NCBI GenBank assembly: GCA_035712025.1 | Contig: DASTBO010000138.1 | Coordinates: 13,807 to 77,806, forward strand | Direction of reading: 5' to 3' | Length of the DNA: 64,000 nt | DNA from: VAYN01 sp035712025 | Lineage (GTDB): Bacteria > Actinomycetota > Thermoleophilia > Solirubrobacterales > 70-9 | Shown here: in pieces, positions 41,681 to 50,374 of the stretch | How positions within the stretch are numbered: position 1 is the stretch's first letter | Layout: the number at the start of each line of letters is the position of its first letter | Program-made: the position numbers and the translations under genes | Notes under the pieces: model-generated | Database searches by the model: none | What the model saw: only the letters and a program-made list of their open reading frames with translations | Told to the model about the DNA's origin: nothing

Positions 41681-42373
41681 CTAGGGCAGGAGCGACTTTG
41701 CGCGCGAAAACACAGCGTCGGTCATCGGCACGGTCAGCTTGCCGGTGAAGGTGTTCTGCTGGCTCGGGTGGTAGCAGCCGATCAGCCGCCAGCGGCCGAC
41801 CTCGGCCTCGGCGCCGTGGCCGAACTTGGGCCGCGGTCGCGGCACCTCCTCGCCCAACGCCCGGGCGGCGCGAAGGAACCCGTCCCAGCCGAAGGAGCCG
41901 AGCGCGACGAGGACCTGGAGACGGTCGAGCAGCTCCAGCTCGCGCCGCAGGTAGGGAAGGCAGGTGTCGCGCTCCTCCGGAGTCGGCTTGTTGGCGGGCG
42001 GCGCGCAGCGCACGGTGGCGGTGATGAAGGCGTCGCGCAGCTCGAGGCCGTCGTCGCGCCACTCCGAGGTCGGCTGGTTGGCGAAGCCGGCCCGGTGCAG
42101 GGCCGCGTAGAGCCAGTCGCCGGAGCGGTCGCCGGTGAACATCCGGCCAGTGCGGTTGGCGCCGTGCGCCGCCGGCGCCAGGCCGACGATGCCGAGCCGG
42201 GCATCGGCGTCGCCGAAGCCGGAGACCGGGCGGGCCCAGTACTCCTGGCCGCGGTAGCGGCGGGGCGGGTTGGCCGCCTGCTCCTCGCGCCACTCGACCA
42301 ACCGCGGGCAGAGCCGGCAGCCGTGGATCTCCCCGGCGAGGGCTTCGAGGGCGCCGGCGCGGCCTTTGCTCAT
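41681..42373 (-). CDS. udgB: Type-5 uracil-DNA glycosylase (UdgB)
   Basis: 230 residues from ATG 42373. Motif A is GLAPAAHGANRTGRMFTGD, diagnostic for family-5 UDGs. Motif B is seen in CYHPSQQNTFTGKLT (H-P-S...). Cysteines for the iron-sulfur cluster are CRLCPR near the N-terminus, RCAPPANK and DTCLPYL. It removes uracil and other deaminated bases. It is divergent from a lipoprotein gene 18 bases away. Confidence 0.95.
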   Translation of the reverse strand: MSKGRAGALEALAGEIHGCRLCPRLVEWREEQAANPPRRYRGQEYWARPVSGFGDADARLGIVGLAPAAHGANRTGRMFTGDRSGDWLYAALHRAGFANQPTSEWRDDGLELRDAFITATVRCAPPANKPTPEERDTCLPYLRRELELLDRLQVLVALGSFGWDGFLRAARALGEEVPRPRPKFGHGAEAEVGRWRLIGCYHPSQQNTFTGKLTVPMTDAVFSRAKSLLP

Positions 42374-42391
42374 AGGCTTGGTCCCGACCTC

Positions 42392-42967
42392 ATGGCAGCG
42401 AACCGAATCATGCGCGGCGCGCCGGTGCGCCGCGCCCTCGTCCTCGCGCTCGCCTGCGCCGGCCTCCTCACCGGCCTCGGCGGCTGCGGTGGCGACGGCG
42501 GCTCGGCCACCGACCGCGAGGCGGACGTCCGGGTGCTGAACGAGATCCTCGCTCGCCAGCTGGCCGCGGTCGACGCCTACGGGGAAGCGCTGCCGGCGCT
42601 GCGCGGCGCCCAGCTGGCACTCGGCCGGCGCTTCCGGGGCCAGGAACAGGAACACGTCGACGCGACGACCAAGACGCTGCGCGGCCTCGACGGCGAGGCC
42701 GACCCGCCGGCCGAAACGGTCGAGGCGGGCGAGCTGCCGACCCCGCGGGAGGCGATGCGCTTCCTCTACGAACTGGAAAGCGCGACGATCGACGCCGAGC
42801 TCAGCGCCGTCGGCAAGCTGACGATCGGGTGGCCGCGGCCGCTGGTCGCCGCGATGGCCGCCAACCAGGCGCAGCGGCTGGTCCTGATCCGCCGCGCGCT
42901 CGGCGCCGGGCCGCTCGAACTCGTGCCCGAGGCCTTCGAGACCGGCGAAACGGCCGCCCCAAGGTAG
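42392..42967 (+). CDS. Lipoprotein with ferritin-like four-helix domain
   Basis: 191 residues; ATG 42410 is an in-frame alternative. N-terminal signal LVLALACAGLLTGLGGCGG contains a lipobox Cys. The mature part has helices with conserved E and H (NEILARQLAAVDAYG, RFRGQEQEHVDATTK, FLYELESATIDAELSAVG) resembling a ferritin-like domain. Binding of two metals is possible but not certain. An extracellular metal or redox role is inferred. It lies directly upstream of the MMPL transporter gene. Confidence 0.75.
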   Translation: MAANRIMRGAPVRRALVLALACAGLLTGLGGCGGDGGSATDREADVRVLNEILARQLAAVDAYGEALPALRGAQLALGRRFRGQEQEHVDATTKTLRGLDGEADPPAETVEAGELPTPREAMRFLYELESATIDAELSAVGKLTIGWPRPLVAAMAANQAQRLVLIRRALGAGPLELVPEAFETGETAAPR

Positions 42968-42978
42968 ATGATGCCGCC

Positions 42979-45180
42979 ATGACCGCTCCCCTCTACGCCA
43001 TCGGACGTTTCTCCTCGCGCCATCACTACCCCGTGATCGCCGCCTGGATCGTGCTCGCGATCGCGCTCGTGGCGATCAGTCACTCGGCTGGCAGCAAGAC
43101 CAGCGAAAACCTGACGCTGCCGGGCACCGACTCGACCACGGCGACCGAACTGCTCGAAGACGACCTCCCCGAGCAGGCCTACGGCAGCAACCCGCTGGTG
43201 CTGGAAGCGCCCGGGGGGAAGCTGACCGAAACGAAGTACGCGGCGGCCGTCGCGGAAGTCGAGAAGCGGCTGAACGCGCTCGGCGACGTCAACTCGGCCG
43301 TCAGCCCGCTCAGCCCCCAGGGCGCGAACTTCCTCAGCAAGGACCAGTCGATCGGCTACTTCCCGGTCGTCCTCGCGATCGGGCCGGGCGAAATCGACGA
43401 AGAACAGGCAGAACGGATCCTCGACGCCGCCGGGCCCGCGCGCCGGGCCGGCCTCAACGCCGCGATCGGCGCCTATGTCGGCCAGCAGCTCTCCAAGCCG
43501 GCGACCGAGACCAGCGAGGCGATCGGGCTGGCGGCGGCGGTGATCATCCTCCTCTTCGCCTTCGGCACCGCGACGGCGATGATGCTGCCGATCGTCTCGG
43601 CGATCGTCGGGCTCGCCTGCGCGCTCTCGGTCATCCGCCTGCTCGAGCACGTGCTCGAGGTGCCGGGGGTCGCCACGACGCTGGCGACGATGATCGGCCT
43701 CGGCGTCGGCATCGACTACGCCCTCTTCATCGTCACCCGCCACAAACTGCAGCTGGCCGACGGGATGGAGCTGCGCGAGTCGATCGCCCGGGCGACCGCG
43801 ACCGCCGGCGGCGCCGTCGTCTTCGCCGGCTTCACGGTCGTGATCGCGCTCTGCTCGCTCGCCTTCGCCGGCATCCCGCTGGTCTCCACCCTCGGCTTCA
43901 CCGCCGCGGTCGCGGTGGTCGTCGCGGTCTGCGCGGCGACGACGCTGCTGCCGGCGATGCTCGGCGCCCTCGGTCCGCACATCAACTCGCTGCGGGTCAA
44001 GCTCGGCAAGACCCACCCGGACGACAAGGAGCCGCACGGCTGGCGCCGCTGGGCCGAGTGGGTCAGCCAGCGTCCCTGGAGCGCGACCGTCGTCGCCCTT
44101 CTGATCCTGATCGTCCTCGCCCTGCCGATCTTCCAACTCGAGCTGGGCCAGAACGACATCAGCGCGCTGCCGAAGGAAACGACCTCGCGCCAGGCCTACG
44201 ACTCGCTCAACAAGGGCTTCGGGCCTGGCGTCAACGGACCGCTGCTGATCGCCTCCGAATTCTCCTCGCCGGCCGAAGCCAAGCAGGTGCTGCCGAAGCT
44301 GGAGAAAGCCGTCGGAGGCGCCCCCGACGTCGCCGCCGTCAGCGAACCCACGCTCGACAAGGCTGGTACCGCCGCGGTCTTCACCGTGCTCTCGAAATCG
44401 GAGCCCTGGGCGGACAAGACCGTCGACCTGGTCGAAGACCTGCGCGAGGAAGCGATCCCGGCGGCGCTGCAGGGAACCAAGGCCAGCTCCTACGTCGGCG
44501 GCCAGACCGCCGGCTACATCGACCTCGCGAGCCAGATCAGCGACAAGCTGCCGCTGATGATCGCGATCGTCGTCGGGCTCAGCTTCATCGTCCTGCTCGT
44601 CGCCTTCCGCTCGCTGCTGGTGCCGGTCAAGGCGGCGGCGATGAACCTGCTCTCGGTCGCCGCGGCCTACGGCGTCGTCACCGCGGTCTTCCAGCTCGGC
44701 TGGGGCTCGTCGCTGATCGGCCTCGACCACGCGATCCCGATCGTCAGCTTCGTGCCGCTCCTGATGTTCGCGATCCTCTTCGGTCTCTCGATGGACTACG
44801 AGGTCTTCCTGCTGACGCAGATGCGCGAGCACTACGAGGAGTTCGGCGACGAGCGCCGGGCGGTCGTCGAAGGCCTGGCCAATACCGGCCGGGTGATCAC
44901 CTCCGCCGCGGCGATCATGGTCTGCGTCTTCACCAGCTTCGTCCTCAGCGGCAACCCGGTGGTGAAGGAGTTCGGGGTCGGCCTCGCGGTGGCGATCGCG
45001 ATCGACTCGACCCTGGTCCGCTGCCTGCTGGTGCCGGCGGTGATGGTCCTGCTCGGCAAGCGCGCCTGGTGGCTGCCGAAGTGGATCGACCGCTGGCTGC
45101 CGAAGGTCAGCATCGAGGGCGAGGAGTACTTCGCGAAGAGGGACGCCGAAGGGACGGTTGCCCCCGTCGGGGGTAAGTGA
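42979..45180 (+). CDS. MMPL/RND-family membrane transporter
   Basis: 733 residues. Two RND halves, each with a large outside domain and about six helices. Motifs: GIDYALFIVTRHK (first half) and SMDYEVFLLTQMREHYEEFG (second half), both with the Asp-Tyr pair essential for proton coupling. Twelve hydrophobic helices are visible. MMPL proteins export lipids, siderophores or polyketides. The neighbouring ferritin-like lipoprotein may be an accessory. The substrate is unknown. Confidence 0.93.
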   Translation: MTAPLYAIGRFSSRHHYPVIAAWIVLAIALVAISHSAGSKTSENLTLPGTDSTTATELLEDDLPEQAYGSNPLVLEAPGGKLTETKYAAAVAEVEKRLNALGDVNSAVSPLSPQGANFLSKDQSIGYFPVVLAIGPGEIDEEQAERILDAAGPARRAGLNAAIGAYVGQQLSKPATETSEAIGLAAAVIILLFAFGTATAMMLPIVSAIVGLACALSVIRLLEHVLEVPGVATTLATMIGLGVGIDYALFIVTRHKLQLADGMELRESIARATATAGGAVVFAGFTVVIALCSLAFAGIPLVSTLGFTAAVAVVVAVCAATTLLPAMLGALGPHINSLRVKLGKTHPDDKEPHGWRRWAEWVSQRPWSATVVALLILIVLALPIFQLELGQNDISALPKETTSRQAYDSLNKGFGPGVNGPLLIASEFSSPAEAKQVLPKLEKAVGGAPDVAAVSEPTLDKAGTAAVFTVLSKSEPWADKTVDLVEDLREEAIPAALQGTKASSYVGGQTAGYIDLASQISDKLPLMIAIVVGLSFIVLLVAFRSLLVPVKAAAMNLLSVAAAYGVVTAVFQLGWGSSLIGLDHAIPIVSFVPLLMFAILFGLSMDYEVFLLTQMREHYEEFGDERRAVVEGLANTGRVITSAAAIMVCVFTSFVLSGNPVVKEFGVGLAVAIAIDSTLVRCLLVPAVMVLLGKRAWWLPKWIDRWLPKVSIEGEEYFAKRDAEGTVAPVGGK

Positions 45181-45187
45181 GCGGGAG

Positions 45188-45772
45188 ATGTTCCCGCTCA
45201 ACCTGCCCAACGCGCTGACGCTGCTCCGCATCCTCGCGGTGCCGGTGGTGGTCGTCGCCCTGCTCGGGGAGACCCCCAACGGCGACACCCTGGCCGCCGC
45301 TGTCTTCGCCCTCGCGGCGGCGACCGACGGCCTCGACGGCTACTTCGCCCGCTCCCGCGGCTCGATCACGACCTTCGGCAAGCTGATGGACCCGCTCGCC
45401 GACAAGCTGCTGATCACCGGCGCCCTGATCTCCCTGGTCTCCCTCGACCGGCTCGAAGCCTGGGTGGCGATGGTGATCATCGCCCGCGAGGTCGCGGTCA
45501 CGATCCTCCGCACGATCGCCGCCGAGCGCGGCATCGTCATCGCCGCCAGCTGGCTCGGCAAGCTGAAGACTGTCCTCCAGATCGCCGCCGTGATCGCCCT
45601 GATCGCCACCAATCCAGCCCCCCTCGGCGTCGACGTCCTCGTCTACCTGGCCCTCGCGGTGACCGTGATCAGCGGCTTCGACTACTTCTTCGGCCTGCGC
45701 AAGCGGATCGAGGCACAGCAACGTGAGAGGAGAGGGTCGGTGGGGGTCCCTGGGAGCACCTCCGCCGAGTGA
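45188..45772 (+). CDS. pgsA: CDP-diacylglycerol-glycerol-3-phosphate 3-phosphatidyltransferase
   Basis: 194 residues, starting at ATG 45188. The CDP-alcohol phosphotransferase motif is complete: DGLDGYFARSRGSITTFGKL then MDPLADK (D-G-x2-D-G-x2-A-R-x8-G-x3-D-x3-D). Membrane helices follow. It makes phosphatidylglycerolphosphate for anionic lipids. The gene follows MMPL by 7 bases. The last codons lie in the left arm of a 21-bp inverted repeat. Confidence 0.95.
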   Translation: MFPLNLPNALTLLRILAVPVVVVALLGETPNGDTLAAAVFALAAATDGLDGYFARSRGSITTFGKLMDPLADKLLITGALISLVSLDRLEAWVAMVIIAREVAVTILRTIAAERGIVIAASWLGKLKTVLQIAAVIALIATNPAPLGVDVLVYLALAVTVISGFDYFFGLRKRIEAQQRERRGSVGVPGSTSAE

Positions 45773-45834
45773 TTTGCGGATAGCTGGCGCCTCGCACCCC
45801 TTTGGCTCCCCGCATCACTCGGCGGAGGTGCTCC
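45753..45834. repeat. 21-bp perfect inverted repeat at pgsA 3' end
   Basis: GGAGCACCTCCGCCGAGTGAT (45753-45773) and its exact complement (45814-45834) are 40 bases apart, with a GCGG/CCGC inner stem. The pgsA stop is in the left arm. It may be a terminator or a mobile palindromic insertion. Confidence 0.85.
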
Positions 45835-45884
45835 GGGCAGGGGTACTCTCACCCCCTCCGCACCTGAGACCGAAGACCTAAGAT

Positions 45885-46886
45885 CTAAGAAGTAGGAGCC
45901 TCGAGCCACTCGCGCATCGTCACGTGATGCGCTCCGTGCTCGCCGCTCTCCAGCTCCGCGCGCAGGTCCCCGAGCGTGCCGTAGCGCTCGGCGACGACGT
46001 TGTGGCGGTGGATCGTCTCGAGGTTCTCCTGGCGGGCCATGACGAAGGTCTGGTCGGGCAGGTCGGTATAGCCCTCGACCACCTGGCGCAGCATCTCGCG
46101 CACGCAGTCCTCGACGAAGCGTGGGTGTTCGTGCGCCTTGACGACGACGGAGCGCTCGTCGGTGCGCTTCATCAGCTCGTAGATCTCCGAGCTCATCGAG
46201 CTCTCGACGATCCGCAGCAGCTCCGGCGCCTCGATCCAGGCCGGGCCGCCCTCGGGGCAGCCGACGTGGAGAGTGCCGATGCCGCGCTGGTTGTGGGTGG
46301 CGACCGGAACCAGCTCGAGGATCCGCTCGACCTCCTCCTCGCCGAACCCGTCGCCGGCGAGCCGGTCGCGGGCGAGGGCGGCGACCGCTTCCTGCGCGCA
46401 GGGGCAGGCGGTCATCCCCTGGGCCTCGACCCCGGTCAGGGTGCGGACCCCGCGCTCGGAGGCGACGGCGGTGCCGTAGAGGACGTAGATCTCCTGGGTG
46501 CTCTTGCCGGTTTCCGGGGTCTGCACCGTCTCCGGGTAGCGCGCCGTGATCGAGACCTCGGCCCGCTCGCCGCCCTGGCGCTCGCGCACCTTACCGGCGA
46601 CGTGGGCGGCCAACACCTCGGCTTTGAAGGCCTCGCCGAGGACGACCTCGTCGATCGCCTCGCCGACGATCTCCTCGAAGCGCGACATATGCACCCCCGC
46701 CTGCTGCGGGTTGAGGTCGACGAAGCACTCGAAGCCGGCGTAGAAGAGGTTCTCGACGCCGTCGGTCTTGACCCGGATCACCTTCTCGACGCCGGTGACG
46801 CCGACCCGCGAGAGGCTCACCTGGGTGGCGGGAAGGCCGGCCTGGACGTCCGGAGTGGCTGGGGCGGCGGTCGACTGGCTGGCCAT
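45885..46886 (-). CDS. folE2: GTP cyclohydrolase I type 2 (FolE2/MptA family)
   Basis: 333 residues. Family signature: GVEKVIRVKTDG, FYAGFECFVDLNPQQAGVHM, GMTACPCAQEAVA (catalytic Cys with the P-C motif) and ATHNQRGIGTLHVG. It converts GTP to dihydroneopterin triphosphate using a metal other than the classical zinc site, for folate or similar pterins. It converges on pgsA and is divergent from sigA. Confidence 0.95.
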   Translation of the reverse strand: MASQSTAAPATPDVQAGLPATQVSLSRVGVTGVEKVIRVKTDGVENLFYAGFECFVDLNPQQAGVHMSRFEEIVGEAIDEVVLGEAFKAEVLAAHVAGKVRERQGGERAEVSITARYPETVQTPETGKSTQEIYVLYGTAVASERGVRTLTGVEAQGMTACPCAQEAVAALARDRLAGDGFGEEEVERILELVPVATHNQRGIGTLHVGCPEGGPAWIEAPELLRIVESSMSSEIYELMKRTDERSVVVKAHEHPRFVEDCVREMLRQVVEGYTDLPDQTFVMARQENLETIHRHNVVAERYGTLGDLRAELESGEHGAHHVTMREWLEAPTS

Positions 46887-46942
46887 CGGCTAACGAATAG
46901 TAAGCAACTCGGCTGTTCGGGCGTTGGAGAGTTTTTTCCGCC

Positions 46943-46948
46943 TATAAT
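46943..46948 (+). promoter_or_regulatory. Perfect -10 element upstream of the sigma factor gene
   Basis: TATAAT occurs 63 bases before the start of the sigma-factor gene and 56 bases outside folE2. No good -35 hexamer is seen at standard spacing, so it may be activator-dependent. Confidence 0.5.
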
Positions 46949-47010
46949 TCGGCGCGGTCGGAGCGTCAGGGTCGGCCAGCGGGAGATTGGGGAGAGGAAG
47001 CGGCGACGAA

Positions 47011-48150
47011 GTGAGCATCGAACCGTTGGATTCCGCGGCCGAGGTGATCGATCGCGATCAGGAGGAGAGCCCGATCGGCGAGATCGAGGAGCTTCAGGGC
47101 CTGGTCGCCCAGGGTCGCGAGCGCGGCTATCTCACCTTCGAGCAGATCTCCTCGACACTCGAGGAGGTGGAGATCACCAAGGAGCAGGTCTCCCAGCTCC
47201 ACGCCCACCTGGTCGAGCACGGGATCGACGTCATCGCCGAGGACGGGGTCAGCGCTTACAAAGCGCAGCGCAGCGGCGAGAGTTCCGGTGCGGCCAAGAA
47301 GGAAGAGCTCGACCTGACCGTCGAGCCGAGCCTCGACTCGCTGCGGCTCTACCTGCGGGCGATCGGCCAGGTCGATCTGCTGACCGCGCAGCAGGAGGTC
47401 GAACTGGCGAAACGGATCGAGCGCGGCGACATGCTCGCCAAGCGGCAGATGGTCGAGGCCAACCTGCGCCTCGTGGTCTCGATCGCGAAAGGCTATTTGG
47501 GCCGCGGCTTGAGCTTCCTCGACTTGATCCAGGAGGGCTCGCTGGGGCTGATCCGCGCCGTGGAGAAGTTCGACTATCGCCGCGGCTACAAGTTCTCCAC
47601 CTACGCGACCTGGTGGATCCGCCAGGCGGTGACCCGGGCGATCGCCGACAAGGCGCGAACGATCCGCATCCCGGTCCACATGGTCGAGAAGCTGAACCGG
47701 GTCGCCCACGTCGAACGCCAGCTGGTGCAGAAACTGGGTCGCGAGCCGGAGCCGGCCGAGATCGCAGAGGAGCTGCGCTGGCCGGTCTCCGACGTCCGCG
47801 ACATCCTCCGCGTCGCCCAGCTGCCGGTCTCCCTGGAGAAACCGGTCGGCGACGAGGACGAATCGGAGCTGGGCGATTTCGTCGCCGACGACGCCGTGCT
47901 CGAGCCCTTCGAGGAAGCAAGCGAGCATCTGCAGAAGGAGGGAGTGCAGAAAGCCCTGGCGGCGCTGCCCGACCGCGAGCGCCAGGTGATCGAACTTCGC
48001 TACGGCCTCTCCGGCACCGAGCCGCTCACGCTCGAGGAAGTCGGCCGCACCTTCGGTGTGACCCGCGAGCGGATCCGCCAGATCGAGAACAACACGCTGA
48101 AGAAACTGAAGCGCCTCCCCGAGGCGCAGATGCTGCGCGAAGCTTCCTAG
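47011..48150 (+). CDS. rpoD: Primary RNA polymerase sigma factor (RpoD/SigA)
   Basis: 379 residues from GTG 47011; TTG 46987 is an upstream alternative. Region 1.1-like N-terminus, then region 1.2 (SLRLYLRAIGQVDLLT), region 2 (MVEANLRLVVSIAKGYLGRG then SFLDLIQEGSLGLIRAVEKF, and YKFSTYATWWIRQAVTRAI for promoter melting and -10 recognition). Region 3 is RIPVHMVEKLNRV, and region 4 ends in EVGRTFGVTRERIRQIENNT (-35 recognition). All primary-sigma hallmarks are present. It directs most housekeeping transcription. Confidence 0.97.
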   Translation: MSIEPLDSAAEVIDRDQEESPIGEIEELQGLVAQGRERGYLTFEQISSTLEEVEITKEQVSQLHAHLVEHGIDVIAEDGVSAYKAQRSGESSGAAKKEELDLTVEPSLDSLRLYLRAIGQVDLLTAQQEVELAKRIERGDMLAKRQMVEANLRLVVSIAKGYLGRGLSFLDLIQEGSLGLIRAVEKFDYRRGYKFSTYATWWIRQAVTRAIADKARTIRIPVHMVEKLNRVAHVERQLVQKLGREPEPAEIAEELRWPVSDVRDILRVAQLPVSLEKPVGDEDESELGDFVADDAVLEPFEEASEHLQKEGVQKALAALPDRERQVIELRYGLSGTEPLTLEEVGRTFGVTRERIRQIENNTLKKLKRLPEAQMLREAS

Positions 48151-48605
48151 CGCGGCTCCAATACGAAGACGCCGACCTCGCGGTCGAGCTGCGACTCGTA
48201 GAAGTCCCAACCCTCGTACTGCTGCATGTGCCGGCGCCAGAGGTCGGCTCGCTCCTCGCCCTCGGCCAGGCGGGCCCGGACGCCGACCCGCCTGCGCCCC
48301 ACCTCGACCTCGGCCTCGGGATTGGCTCGCAGGTTGAGCGACCAGGCCGGCGTCTTGTCGTTGCCGGCGTTGGTGTTGATGACGACGAAGCGCTCGCCGT
48401 CGGCGAGGTAGAGGACCGGCGCCGTCCGCTGCTGGCCGGACTTGCGGCCGGTGGTCGTCAGCAGCAGGATCGGCGCCCTGCCGAGCTTGCCGCCGACGCG
48501 CCCGCCGGTCAGCCGGTAGATCGGCGCGTTCAGCTTGCCGACCCGCCGCAGCCCGGTGGCGCCGAGGGAGTTCGAGAACCTGGACCAGAAACGATCGCTT
48601 GGCAT
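48147..48605 (-). CDS. Deazaflavin-dependent nitroreductase-family protein
   Basis: 152 residues. NAPIYRLTGGRVGGKLGRAP then ILLLTTTGRKSGQQRTAPV and FVVINTNAGNDKTPAWSLNL are typical of the F420-binding Ddn/DUF385 split-barrel family. LRANPEAEVEVG and ARLAEGEERADLWRRH follow. It likely reduces quinones or nitro compounds using reduced F420. Its end overlaps the sigma-factor stop by 4 bases. Confidence 0.9.
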   Translation of the reverse strand: MPSDRFWSRFSNSLGATGLRRVGKLNAPIYRLTGGRVGGKLGRAPILLLTTTGRKSGQQRTAPVLYLADGERFVVINTNAGNDKTPAWSLNLRANPEAEVEVGRRRVGVRARLAEGEERADLWRRHMQQYEGWDFYESQLDREVGVFVLEPR

Positions 48606-48641
48606 AGGCGCGAGTATCCCATCGGGGTACAGTTGAGGCGA

Positions 48642-49022
48642 ATGGCCGGGCCGCATCCCTTCCGTCGCGCCGCCGAGAGCAAGGACCTCGACCTGCTCGC
48701 CGAGACGCTGCGCGAGGACGTCGTCCTCCACAGCCCGGTCCTCTTCCGCGGCTTCGAAGGCCGCGACACCGTCTCCGCCGTTCTCACCCACGTTGCGGCG
48801 ACGCTGGAGAACTTCTCCTACACCAACGAGCTGACAGAGGGAGAGACCGTGGTCCTGCGCTTCAAGGCCACCGTCGGCGACCGCGAGCTGGAAGGCATCG
48901 ACTTCCTCGAGCTCGACGAGGACGGCCGCGTCCGCGAGCTGACCGTCTTCATGCGCCCCTTCTCCGCGCTCAACGCCTTCAACGAACGGATGAAGGCCCG
49001 GCTCGAAGCGTCCGCGGGCTAG
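48642..49022 (+). CDS. NTF2/SnoaL-like small protein
   Basis: 126 residues from ATG 48642. FRRAAESKDLDLLAETLRED, VVLHSPVLFRGFEGRDTVSA and VGDRELEGIDFLELDEDGRV show the SnoaL cone fold. The ligand and reaction are unknown. It is divergent from the deazaflavin gene with 36 bases between starts. Confidence 0.85.
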   Translation: MAGPHPFRRAAESKDLDLLAETLREDVVLHSPVLFRGFEGRDTVSAVLTHVAATLENFSYTNELTEGETVVLRFKATVGDRELEGIDFLELDEDGRVRELTVFMRPFSALNAFNERMKARLEASAG

Positions 49023-49068
49023 ACGTCGGTTTCCTGCGATCCTCCCGTAGAATCTCCGCTCCTTACTC

Positions 49069-49150
49069 GGGGGAGTGTCCGAGTGGTTAAAGGAGACGCG
49101 CTGTAAACGCGTTGGCTATGCCTACACAGGTTCGAATCCTGTCTCCCCCA
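49069..49150 (+). tRNA. tRNA-Tyr (anticodon GTA)
   Basis: A class-II tRNA with a long variable arm. Acceptor GGGGGAG pairs with CTCCCCC, and the anticodon stem GCG-CTGTAAA-CGC gives GTA. T-arm CAGG-TTCGAAT-CCTG is intact, with discriminator A. No intron and no encoded CCA. Confidence 0.96.
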
Positions 49151-49586
49151 CTGCCGCCGAAAGAACCGTTTCCGGTTTGTGCCATGGCCGGGCCGGTTCC
49201 ACCTCGTGCTCCGAATACTTGGGACCGCCGAGGCTGATCCCGCTGCGACCGTTGACCTCAGTCGACGGGATGAACCAGCAGCGCCAGTCACCGACGACAA
49301 CGAAGAGATAGTCGAACCGAGCCTCTTCGAGGCGCTTGATGATCCCGTTCCAGCTTTGGTTGCCGCCCCGCGTACAGGTTGCGACGACCCATCGCTTCCT
49401 CTGCCAGCAGGTGGAAGTCTTGACCTGGATGCGAAGGAGCTTGCCATCCCGTTGCGCGAGCAGATCACAGTCGGGGCTGTGGCCAAAGGGAATCCAAACT
49501 CCGTACCCCTGCTGCATCAACCAGGCGGCAGCGATGCCCTCGCCGATATCTCCTTGCCTACGTGGATTTAGCTGTCGAAGGTCCAT
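49122..49586 (-). CDS. PD-(D/E)XK endonuclease of the group-I-intron-endonuclease type, antisense to tRNA-Tyr end
   Basis: 154 residues from ATG 49586; a GTG at 49625 is an alternative. RRQGDIGEGIAAAWLMQQGY then GVWIPFGHSPDCDLLAQRDG and KLLRIQVKTST show the E, D and Q-x-K motifs of the PDDEXK_5 family, whose best known member, I-SspI, comes from a tRNA intron. The reading frame runs into the tRNA-Tyr gene on the other strand and stops at 49122. The stretch is more AT-rich than its neighbours, suggesting transfer. No intron is present in the tRNA here. Function as a nuclease is inferred. Confidence 0.72.
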   Translation of the reverse strand: MDLRQLNPRRQGDIGEGIAAAWLMQQGYGVWIPFGHSPDCDLLAQRDGKLLRIQVKTSTCWQRKRWVVATCTRGGNQSWNGIIKRLEEARFDYLFVVVGDWRCWFIPSTEVNGRSGISLGGPKYSEHEVEPARPWHKPETVLSAAVGETGFEPV

Positions 49587-49663
49587 GCCAAAAGCATTGC
49601 ACCCGGCGCAGACAGAAACGTTCACTCAGGGATCCCGATCTGATCAGTTGAAAGGATGTCGGG

Positions 49664-50374
49664 ATGCTCGATGACCGCGTCATCGCGATCGCCGGGGTGG
49701 GGGGCGGCCTGGGGCCGCTCGTCGCCGAGCGGCTCGCGGCTGCGGGCGCCACCGTCGCCGGCGCCGGTCGCGATCGGGACGCGCTCGACGCTCTCGCCGC
49801 CGACCTCGATCTTCCCGCCGAGCGCTGGGACGGCCGCGCCGTCGACCTGCTCGACGAGGACGCCGCCCGCGGCTGGCGCGAGGCGCTGGTCGAGCGGTTC
49901 GGGCGGGTGGACGGGCTGGTCCACCTGGTCGGGGGCTGGCGCGGCGGGCAGCCGCTGCAGGAGGCGCCGCTCGGCGACTGGGCGCTGCTGCATAACCTCC
50001 TCGTCCGCACCGTCCAGCACACCACCCGCGCCTTCCACGACCAGCTCGCCGCCAGCCCGCACGGCCGCTTCGTCCTCGTCTCCTCCAAGCAGGCGCAGGC
50101 GCCGACCGCCACCAACGCCGCCTACGCAGCCGCCAAGGCCGCCGCCGAGGCCTGGACCCTCGCTCTCGCCGACGGGTTCGAAGGCAGCGCCGCGACCGCC
50201 AACATCCTCGTCGTCGACGCGATCCTCACTCCCCAGATGCGCGCCGAGGAGCCCGACAAGGAGTTCCCGACCTTCACCCCCGCCGAGGACATCGCCGACG
50301 GCATCGCATTCCTCTGCTCGGACGCGGCGAAGAAGATGAACGGGCAGCGCTTCCCGCTTACCATGGGCAGATGA
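49664..50374 (+). CDS. Short-chain dehydrogenase/reductase
   Basis: 236 residues. Rossmann start VIAIAGVGGGLGPLVAERLA with a variant of TGxxxGxG; active-site YAAAKAAAEAW (Tyr and Lys) and SSKQAQAPTATN Ser region. The product has no clear substrate. It overlaps the MerR paralog by 4 bases (ATGA), so they form one operon. Confidence 0.88.
   Translation: MLDDRVIAIAGVGGGLGPLVAERLAAAGATVAGAGRDRDALDALAADLDLPAERWDGRAVDLLDEDAARGWREALVERFGRVDGLVHLVGGWRGGQPLQEAPLGDWALLHNLLVRTVQHTTRAFHDQLAASPHGRFVLVSSKQAQAPTATNAAYAAAKAAAEAWTLALADGFEGSAATANILVVDAILTPQMRAEEPDKEFPTFTPAEDIADGIAFLCSDAAKKMNGQRFPLTMGR

Noticed and set aside
49019..49486. Minus-strand 155-codon frame over tRNA-Tyr
   Set aside because: It reads through the tRNA and lacks motifs. 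The overlapping frame ending at 49122 has clear endonuclease motifs.
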